Origin: Acidobacteriota bacterium
GTDB taxonomy: Bacteria; Acidobacteriota; UBA890; WLXD01
Assembly (NCBI GenBank): GCA_022571615.1
Contig: JACZXM010000151.1
Span: 1 to 7,062, forward strand
Length of the DNA: 7,062 bases
Direction: 5' to 3'
Shown: positions 1 to 5,192 of the stretch, piece by piece
Numbering within the stretch: position 1 is the first letter of the stretch
How the letters are laid out: each line of letters starts with the position of its first letter
The notes under the pieces: generated by a model
What the model saw: only the letters and a program-made list of their open reading frames with translations
Database searches by the model: none
What the model was told of the DNA's origin: nothing
Translations under genes and position numbers: made by a program

Positions 1-1181
1 GCGCGCACCGCGAACTCCCGACCTGCGGCGGTCGAGCGTGCGATCAGCAAGTTGGCGACGTTGGCGCAGGCGATCAGGAGAACCATCGCCACCGCGCCGA
101 GCATGGTGAACAGAAGCTGCGGGATCTGGTAGCCGATGATCTCTCGAACATAGGGCCTCGAGATCATGGTCATGCCGGCGTTGGTGTCCGGGTGCTCCAG
201 CGCCAGTTGCGCCATGATGCGGTCGATATCCGCCTGTCCCTGTTGCACCGACACCCCGTCCGCGAGCCTGCCCACAAAGATCAGCGGCGGTCCTTCGCTG
301 CGCTCGATCTCACCGTAGGCGACCCGCAACGGCTGCCAAATCTGCTGGATGATGGGAAACTCGAAGCCCTCCGGCATGACGCCGAGAACCGTGGTCTGTG
401 TGCCGTTGATCCGTGCCGTCGTGCCAACCACGTCGGGATCGGCGCCGAGCCTTTCGCGCCAGAAGCGGTTGCCCACCACGGCGACTGCCGGCCCACCGAG
501 GATCTCTTCGTCGTCGGTGAACACACGGCCGAGAACGGGCTGCTCTCCGAGAAGCTCGAACATATTCGCGGTCACGTACGCTCCCTGGACCAACTCTGGA
601 TCGGCACCGGGCGGACTGACGTTGAAGGGTTGGGCGTTGATGGCTGCGATGCCATCGAAGGTTGTCTGGCGCTCGACGATGTCGCGATAGTCATGGATAC
701 GCCCAAGCAGACGACTTGGGCCTTCGCTCGGGTTGATCCGCATGAGTGCGGTCAGCTCGTGCGGATCGTCGAAGGGCAGGCCGCGCAACACAACACCGTT
801 GACGATGCTGAACATCGCCGTCGTCAAGCCGATACCAAGGCCGATGGCCACGATGGCGATCAGGGCCGTGCCGGGAGTGCGAACAAGCCGCCGAACGGCA
901 TAACGAAGGTCGGATCCCAGGGTGTTCATCAAGCTTGATTCCTCTTCGGGGAGACGGATTAGGTGACCATGACGACCCAACCCATGGGTCCACCAGGCGC
1001 GGGGCAGAGAGAACGCCAGATCGCGGGCAAGGACAGCGGCCAGGCGCAGGGGCCGAGGCCCGGTGGCGTAGAGCTCCTGCCGACGGCGCTCCGTCGCGGC
1101 GAGCACATCGTCACCGTACGCCCGCCGGAAGCGCGGTGGGTACAGCGCCAGGAGCAAACGAAAGATCGCGGGCTCGTTCAT
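1..1181 (-). CDS. ADOP-type ABC transporter permease with N-terminal prefix domain (partial, C-terminus off window)
   Basis: This is a MacB/FtsX-like inner-membrane permease of the ADOP type. It enters from the ATG at 1181 and stays open to base 1, giving 393 codons. Residues 1-84 form a small prefix with the pattern RLLLALYPPRFRRAYGDD, a region typical of the N-terminus of many ADOP permeases. The permease proper starts near residue 88 (LRYAVRRLVRTPG), with a first membrane segment at about 105-128 (GLGIGLTTAMFSIV). A MacB-like periplasmic domain follows (VLGVMPEGFEFP), then a second segment at about 353-377 containing LLIACANVANLL. The family normally has two such halves and about 800-900 residues, so roughly half is missing here. 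ATG 929 is in frame (codon 85), but starting there would discard the prefix, so 1181 is preferred. The gene lies 15 nt after the PadR gene, and its ribosome site overlaps the PadR stop, so the two are probably co-transcribed. No ATPase is visible. The substrate is unknown; related MacB proteins drive efflux or act on envelope substrates. Confidence 0.9.
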   Translation of the reverse strand, partial: MNEPAIFRLLLALYPPRFRRAYGDDVLAATERRRQELYATGPRPLRLAAVLARDLAFSLPRAWWTHGLGRHGHLIRLPEEESSLMNTLGSDLRYAVRRLVRTPGTALIAIVAIGLGIGLTTAMFSIVNGVVLRGLPFDDPHELTALMRINPSEGPSRLLGRIHDYRDIVERQTTFDGIAAINAQPFNVSPPGADPELVQGAYVTANMFELLGEQPVLGRVFTDDEEILGGPAVAVVGNRFWRERLGADPDVVGTTARINGTQTTVLGVMPEGFEFPIIQQIWQPLRVAYGEIERSEGPPLIFVGRLADGVSVQQGQADIDRIMAQLALEHPDTNAGMTMISRPYVREIIGYQIPQLLFTMLGAVAMVLLIACANVANLLIARSTAAGREFAVR

Positions 1182-1192
1182 GCCGCAGAGAG

Positions 1193-1198
1193 TCCTTC
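1193..1198 (-). promoter_or_regulatory. Ribosome binding site of the minus-strand permease
   Basis: Read on the minus strand this is GAAGGA, 11 nt before the ATG at 1181. It overlaps the TGA stop of the PadR gene (1199-1197), which suggests translation of the permease is linked to that of the regulator. It supports the 1181 start. The in-frame ATG at 929 also has an upstream AGAGGAA, so it is not excluded as an internal start. Confidence 0.55.
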
Positions 1199-1529
1199 AG
1201 ACAAGGTGCTTGTCGCGCGCGAAGCTCAGCACGCGCGAGAGCGTCTCGGCCTCGCGCTCCAGCACAACGCGACCCTTGTCGCTGAGCCGATAGTAACGGC
1301 GGCGCCCCACGCGAGAGCTGTCCTCGGGGGCGCGGGTTTCCTCGATCAGACCGGTTTCGGAAAGCCTGCTGAGCGACCAATACAAGGAGCCGGGCCCCAG
1401 AGAGATCGACCCCTCGGAGCGCTCCTCGACCTCCTTGGCCATGGCATATCCATGTCGTTCGCCGTCGACCAGCGTCAACAGGAGAAAGAAAAACGCTGGC
1501 GTGATACGGACTTGGGAGCCCTTTCCCAC
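1197..1529 (-). CDS. PadR-family winged-helix transcriptional regulator
   Basis: This 110-aa protein has the size and layout of a short PadR regulator, a cytoplasmic dimeric DNA-binding repressor. Visible hallmarks are the first helix with LVDGERHGYAMAKEVEER at about 20-37, the recognition region LGPGSLYWSLSRLSETGLIEE at 44-64 (only key residues LGPGSLY and GLIEE are needed to identify it), and the wing RRRYYRLSDKG at 76-86. The C-terminal helix (about 87-105) is the dimerisation helix and is short, as in PadR subfamily 2. The start is a GTG at 1529, preceded by GGAAGGA at good spacing; an ATG further upstream at 1562 is in another frame and stops at once. The gene is the first of a pair with an ADOP permease and is divergent from a second ADOP permease. 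PadR-like genes beside ADOP permeases are common in Acidobacteria, so control of both permeases and of itself is likely, but this is an inference. The inducer is unknown. Confidence 0.93.
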   Translation of the reverse strand: MGKGSQVRITPAFFFLLLTLVDGERHGYAMAKEVEERSEGSISLGPGSLYWSLSRLSETGLIEETRAPEDSSRVGRRRYYRLSDKGRVVLEREAETLSRVLSFARDKHLV

Positions 1530-1538
1530 GGTGCCGAG

Positions 1539-1544
1539 TCCTTC
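1539..1544 (-). promoter_or_regulatory. Ribosome binding site of the PadR gene
   Basis: On the minus strand this reads GAAGGA, 9 nt before the GTG at 1529, and it decides that start. The same 9-mer GAAGGACTC also precedes the downstream permease (minus strand, 1198-1190). Confidence 0.6.
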
Positions 1545-1557
1545 CTACGGAGACCAA

Positions 1558-1573
1558 TACATCAGTTTCTGTA
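1558..1573. promoter_or_regulatory. Candidate PadR operator, TACA-N8-TGTA
   Basis: An inverted repeat TACA, eight bases, TGTA lies 29 nt upstream of the PadR GTG. Its 4-8-4 layout matches that of known PadR sites (ATGT-N8-ACAT), although the arms differ. A second, overlapping small repeat GTAG-GTTA-CTAC spans 1571-1582. The position fits autorepression and joint control of the divergent permease. Four-base arms are short and could arise by chance. Confidence 0.35.
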
Positions 1574-1756
1574 GGTTACTACGCCGATGACGGCGCGTTG
1601 GTTTCAGTTCAGCGATCCTGATTGCGTGTGGTGCGGCCCGGGGTGCCGTACGCAGGCGAACTCGCAGCGGGCGAAACCTGAGGTGCAAGCAGTCGTCAAA
1701 CAGGCAGGAACCCGCCTTCCGCCAACGTCTGACCACGACGAGACCACCTGCTCGTC

Positions 1757-1761
1757 AGGAG
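1757..1761 (+). promoter_or_regulatory. Ribosome binding site of the plus-strand permease
   Basis: AGGAG lies 11 nt before the ATG at 1773. It supports that start over the in-frame ATG at 1587, which has no such motif close by. Confidence 0.5.
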
Positions 1762-1772
1762 CCGCAGCGAAA

Positions 1773-4202
1773 ATGCCCACCTTCACTCGGAATCTTCGCT
1801 TTGGCCTGCGGATGCTCGTCAAGCAGCCCGGGATCTCTGCAATCTCGATCATGGCACTGGCGCTGGGCATTGGCCTGACGGCGATGATGTACAGCATCGT
1901 GCACGCTGCCGACCGTGATCTGCCGTTCGAGGGTGGCGCTCGCATCTTCCATCTGCAAAGCACAAACCACGGGCAGGGCATCCAGCAAATGGGGGTCCTA
2001 CAGCACGACTATCTCGACTGGCGCGCGCAGCAGACCAGCTTCGAGGACTTAGCAGCGTTTTATCAGGGAACCATCAACGTCAGCGGATCCGAGCGGCCGG
2101 TGCGGTTCGAAGGGGCATTCATGACGCCATCGACGTTCGCGTTGATCCGCACGGAGGCAGCGCTCGGTAGAGTCTTCGCGGAGTCCGACGCCGAGTTTGG
2201 CGCACCGCCGGCTCTATTGCTCGGTCACGACTTATGGCGCAATCAGTATCAATCCGACCCTGGCGTGGTGGGTCGCGAAGTGCGGGTAAACGGCCGACCC
2301 GGGACCATCATCGGGGTGATGCCCGAGGGCTTCAGTTTTCCGTTCTCCGAGGAAGCCTGGCTGCCGCTGCAGATCGACATGACGCCAACCGATCGCGGCC
2401 AGAACCTCCTCGCGCTCGATGTGATCGGGCGATTGCCGGAAGGTACGACCCTCGACTACGCGGTGGCGGAGCTCGACCGCATCGCTGAGCGGCTCGAGGC
2501 GCAGTATCCAGAAACCAACGAGGGCCGGCGCGTCTTTGGGCAGCGCTACGTACGTGATTACATCGACAACGACACCATGATGATGCTCTGGACCATGCAG
2601 GGAGCGGTGCTGTTGGTGTTGTTGATCGCCTGCGCCAACGTTGCGAACCTACTGCTGTCAAGAGCCCTGGACCGCAGCAAAGAGGTGGCCATCCGTACCG
2701 CCCTGGGTGCCAGTCGGCGTCAGATTATGGCGCAATTTCTCACCGAGGTGATGGTGCTATCGACAATCGGCGGTCTGCTGGGCCTGGTGATCGCGCGGAT
2801 CGGCACGGGCATGTTCGAGGCCGCGATCGCGGACATCCAGAAGCCGTTCTGGATCGTGATCAACCTCGACTGGACCGTGTTCCTGGTAACCGGGGCAGCG
2901 GTCTTGGTGGCGAGCCTGTTGGCGGGCATGCTGCCGGCGTTGCAGGTGTCCGGATCCAACCTCAACGACGTACTCAAGGACGAGGCCAGGGGTTCTTCGA
3001 GCTTCAAGCTGGGCCGTGTGAGCAAGGCTCTTGTGGTGGTGGAAGTGGCGTTCTCCTGCGGCCTGCTCGTCGGAGCCGGCCTGATGATCAAGAGCGTGGT
3101 GCAGCTGTCGAACGTCGATTACGGGTTCCCAACCGAGGTCTTCACCGCGCGCGTCGGTCTGTTCGAGTCGGACTATCCGGAGGTCGAGCAACGGCGACAG
3201 TTCTTCCGCGAGCTGCGCGATCGGCTGGCGGCCCAACCCGGGGTGCTCGCTGCCACTCTGACCGACGCGCTGCCGGGCTCGCAAATGGCCGGCATGACCC
3301 GCTTCAAGATCGAGGGCGAGTCATATGTCAATCGAGAGGATCATCCGCTCGCTAATACGGCGGTGATCGGTGCTGGATTCCTGGAGACATTCGACATTGG
3401 AGTGCTCCAGGGGCGCGACTTCAATCGACTCGACACTGTGGACAGCCTGCCAGTCGTGCTGGTGAACCGCAGCCACGCGGAGAAGTTCTTCCCCGACGAA
3501 AGCCCGTTGGGTCAGCGGATTCGCTATGGCACTGATGAGGAGTCTGACAACCCTTGGCTAACTATCGTCGGGGTAGTGCCAGATCTGTACATGAACGGCG
3601 TTGCCAACGCCGGACGGCGAGCACCGGATGGCATGTACTTGGCGCTGGAGCAGACCGACCGGCGGTTCCTGAGCATCGCGGTCCGCGGCCAGGGAGACCC
3701 GTTGGCAATGGCCGGCACGGTGCGCCAACAGGTAGTGGGCCTCGATCCGGACCTGCCCATCTACTGGGTGAGGACCTTGCAGGACCGTATCGACGAGGAC
3801 ACCTGGTTCTACCGTGTCTTTGGCAACCTGTTCATGGTGTTCGGATTCGCGGCCCTGTTCCTGGCGACCATCGGGCTGTACGGCGTCATGTCATTCTCGG
3901 TGCGGCGACGGACATCCGAGGTAGGGCTGCGGATGGCGCTCGGGGCCCGCAGGGCCGACGTGCTGCGGTTGGTCGTCAAGCAAGGGCTGTCGCAGATCGG
4001 AATCGGGCTGGTACTCGGGCTGGGTCTGGCGGCGTTGACCGGCGGCGGCCTACAGATGGTCCTGTTCCAGGTGGATGCCCGGGATCCGGCGATCTTCGCC
4101 GGAATCACGCTCGTCTTGGCGATCACGGGCATGGTCGCCTGTCTGCTGCCGGCGAACCGAGCCTCGAGAATCGATCCGGTCATCGCTCTGCGCAATCAGT
4201 GA
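1773..4202 (+). CDS. ADOP-type ABC transporter permease (MacB/FtsX-like), complete
   Basis: This 809-aa inner-membrane permease has the doubled MacB_PCD + FtsX layout of ADOP proteins. Predicted membrane segments are at about 21-43 (ALGIGLTAMMYSIV), 270-292 (LLIACANVANLLLSRA), 318-340, 366-390, 414-440, 683-705 (GLYGVMSF), 730-757 and 772-795. They are arranged 1+3 and 1+3 around two periplasmic domains at about 50-265 and 441-680. The characteristic VAIRTALGASRRQIMAQF follows the second segment, its counterpart EVGLRMALGARRADVLRL lies in the second half, and the protein ends with the usual ASRIDPVIALRNQ. The start at 1773 leaves LRFGLRMLVKQPG directly before the first segment, as expected. 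Unlike its divergent partner it has no N-terminal prefix domain. It is a clear paralogue of the minus-strand permease, sharing LGRVF, VMPEGF and LLIACANVANLL. No ATPase or membrane-fusion protein gene is adjacent. The substrate is unknown. It is probably controlled by the neighbouring PadR protein. Confidence 0.93.
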   Translation: MPTFTRNLRFGLRMLVKQPGISAISIMALALGIGLTAMMYSIVHAADRDLPFEGGARIFHLQSTNHGQGIQQMGVLQHDYLDWRAQQTSFEDLAAFYQGTINVSGSERPVRFEGAFMTPSTFALIRTEAALGRVFAESDAEFGAPPALLLGHDLWRNQYQSDPGVVGREVRVNGRPGTIIGVMPEGFSFPFSEEAWLPLQIDMTPTDRGQNLLALDVIGRLPEGTTLDYAVAELDRIAERLEAQYPETNEGRRVFGQRYVRDYIDNDTMMMLWTMQGAVLLVLLIACANVANLLLSRALDRSKEVAIRTALGASRRQIMAQFLTEVMVLSTIGGLLGLVIARIGTGMFEAAIADIQKPFWIVINLDWTVFLVTGAAVLVASLLAGMLPALQVSGSNLNDVLKDEARGSSSFKLGRVSKALVVVEVAFSCGLLVGAGLMIKSVVQLSNVDYGFPTEVFTARVGLFESDYPEVEQRRQFFRELRDRLAAQPGVLAATLTDALPGSQMAGMTRFKIEGESYVNREDHPLANTAVIGAGFLETFDIGVLQGRDFNRLDTVDSLPVVLVNRSHAEKFFPDESPLGQRIRYGTDEESDNPWLTIVGVVPDLYMNGVANAGRRAPDGMYLALEQTDRRFLSIAVRGQGDPLAMAGTVRQQVVGLDPDLPIYWVRTLQDRIDEDTWFYRVFGNLFMVFGFAALFLATIGLYGVMSFSVRRRTSEVGLRMALGARRADVLRLVVKQGLSQIGIGLVLGLGLAALTGGGLQMVLFQVDARDPAIFAGITLVLAITGMVACLLPANRASRIDPVIALRNQ

Positions 4203-4205
4203 GCT

Positions 4206-4223
4206 GAGCACGACCCTGTGCTC
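4206..4223 (+). terminator. Small hairpin just after the permease stop (possible weak terminator)
   Basis: GAGCAC, six-base loop, GTGCTC forms a perfect 6-bp stem starting 4 nt after the permease TGA. No T-run follows, so it is not a standard intrinsic terminator. It could be a 3' stabilising hairpin or a weak stop signal. Confidence 0.35.
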
Positions 4224-4240
4224 GCCTCGTAGGTACTCCG

Positions 4241-4255
4241 GGTTGATAATCAACC
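4241..4255. promoter_or_regulatory. Perfect 15-bp palindrome, candidate operator of the lyase gene
   Basis: GGTTGAT-A-ATCAACC has two perfect 7-bp arms around one central base. It extends further as CC...GG after one mismatch on each side. It sits 29 nt before the lyase ATG and contains GATAAT (4245-4250), a possible -10 element, although no good -35 is visible at the right distance. The shape fits the site of a dimeric repressor such as a GntR/FadR-type regulator, which often control such catabolic loci. No such regulator gene is in the window, so the link is an inference. Confidence 0.5.
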
Positions 4256-4273
4256 GGGGGAGCCAAGTCGCAC

Positions 4274-4278
4274 AGGAG
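4274..4278 (+). promoter_or_regulatory. Ribosome binding site of the DapA-family gene
   Basis: AGGAG lies 6 nt before the ATG at 4285, ideal spacing. It fixes the start there rather than at in-frame positions inside the upstream permease gene. Confidence 0.75.
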
Positions 4279-4284
4279 AGACGG

Positions 4285-5178
4285 ATGAGATTCGAAGGCG
4301 TGATGGCCGCGATCACGACGCCGTTCAAACAAGACCTGTCGGTGGATCACGACTTCATTGCCAAGCATGTGAACTGGCTGGTCGATCATGGGTGCACCGG
4401 GATCGTGCCGCTGGGATCGTTGGGCGAAGGTAATACGCTGAGCTTTCAGGAGAAGGTCGAGATTCTGCGCACCTGCGTGTCGGCGCTGGACGGACGGGTC
4501 CCGGTGATGCCCGGCATCTCGGCGCTCAGCACGGCTGAGGCGGTCCGGCTATGCAAAGAAGCACAGGGCATCGGGTGCAGTGGGCTGATGGCGTTGCCGC
4601 CGTACGTGCACAACGGTGCTTGGCACGAGACCAAGGCTCACTTCGGGGCCATCTTCGAAGCTACCGATCTGCCGTGCATGCTCTACAACAACCCGATTGC
4701 CTATGGCGTCGACGTCGGGCCGGAGAAGATCGCGGTGCTGGCACAGGAGCACGAGAATCTGCGGGCGGTCAAGGAGTCCAGCGGCGACGTGCGCCGCGTG
4801 ACCGCCGTCAAGGCGTTGGTCGGTGACCGGCTCGCAGTCTTCGCGGGTCTCGATGACATGCCGTTCGAAGCTTGCTGGTCAGGAGCTTCCGGTTGGATCG
4901 CCGGGCTGGTGAACGCGCTCCCGAAGGAGTCGGTCGAGCTGTTCAACCTCTCCAGAGATGGGGAACGCGAGCGCGCTTTCGAGCTTTACCGCTGGTTCCT
5001 GCCGTTGCTGCGTATGGATACGGTCCCGGAATTCGTGCAACTGATCAAGCTGGTGCAGACGGAGGTGGGAATGGGCACGGAGAGGGTTCGCCCACCGCGC
5101 CAGCTCTTGCCCGATCCTGTCCGGCAGGCGGCCCTGGATCAGATCCGCGAGCGGCTGGCGAACCGGCCCGCGGTGTGA
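4285..5178 (+). CDS. DapA-family lyase, probable 1-pyrroline-4-hydroxy-2-carboxylate deaminase
   Basis: This 297-aa cytosolic TIM-barrel protein belongs to the DapA/N-acetylneuraminate lyase family of Schiff-base enzymes. The Schiff-base lysine is K163 in AVKESS, the catalytic tyrosine is Y134 in YNNP, and Y107 in PPY is also kept. The usual GTTGE motif is GSLGE (44-48), and the arginine that in dihydrodipicolinate synthase follows the YN-P motif and binds the substrate carboxylate is replaced (YNNPIAYG). A role in lysine synthesis is therefore unlikely. Next to a KGSA dehydrogenase, the best fit is deamination of pyrroline-4-hydroxy-2-carboxylate to 2-oxoglutarate semialdehyde in hydroxyproline breakdown. 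A 2-keto-3-deoxy sugar-acid dehydratase, which would feed the same dehydrogenase, is the main alternative. The gene is preceded by a perfect palindrome that may be its operator. It converges on the dehydrogenase gene with 14 nt between stops. Family is certain; substrate is inferred. Confidence 0.9.
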   Translation: MRFEGVMAAITTPFKQDLSVDHDFIAKHVNWLVDHGCTGIVPLGSLGEGNTLSFQEKVEILRTCVSALDGRVPVMPGISALSTAEAVRLCKEAQGIGCSGLMALPPYVHNGAWHETKAHFGAIFEATDLPCMLYNNPIAYGVDVGPEKIAVLAQEHENLRAVKESSGDVRRVTAVKALVGDRLAVFAGLDDMPFEACWSGASGWIAGLVNALPKESVELFNLSRDGERERAFELYRWFLPLLRMDTVPEFVQLIKLVQTEVGMGTERVRPPRQLLPDPVRQAALDQIRERLANRPAV

Positions 5179-5192
5179 GCGCTGGTGCCCGG

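Larger units (their letters stand above)
1530..1772. promoter_or_regulatory. Divergent intergenic region between padR-like gene and plus-strand permease
   Basis: These 243 nt separate the GTG of the PadR gene from the chosen ATG of the plus-strand permease and must contain the promoters for both directions. I see no convincing -35/-10 pair on either strand. The stretch nearest the PadR gene (about 1557-1582) is locally richer in A and T than its surroundings and carries short inverted repeats. The open frame continuing upstream of 1773 to an ATG at 1587 does not resemble an ADOP prefix and is treated as non-coding. Confidence 0.6.

Noticed and set aside
192..938. 248-codon open frame on the plus strand
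   Set aside because: It is antisense to the minus-strand permease, whose translation is clearly homologous to known ADOP proteins. The plus-strand protein has no recognisable motif and is rich in Arg, Asp and His as expected for a shadow in GC-rich DNA.
963..1574. 203-codon open frame on the plus strand
   Set aside because: It is antisense to the PadR gene and the permease prefix, both supported by motifs and ribosome sites. It shows no family features.
1773..4202. Assignment as MacB proper
   Set aside because: There is no ATPase domain, and the protein has two MacB/FtsX-type halves with eight membrane segments instead of the four of MacB, which matches the ADOP type.
3554..4207. 217-codon open frame within the 3' part of the plus-strand permease
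   Set aside because: It is a frame-shifted reading of the conserved FtsX-like C-terminal half; the permease frame itself is unbroken through to ASRIDPVIALRNQ.
4075..4284. 70-codon upstream extension of the DapA-family gene
   Set aside because: It overlaps the end of the permease gene, lies beyond an excellent ribosome site at 4274-4278, and family members begin at about MRFEGVMAAITTPF.
4285..5178. Assignment as dihydrodipicolinate synthase (dapA, lysine synthesis)
   Set aside because: The carboxylate-binding arginine after the YN-P motif is absent, GTTGE is GSLGE, and the neighbours are catabolic rather than part of lysine synthesis.
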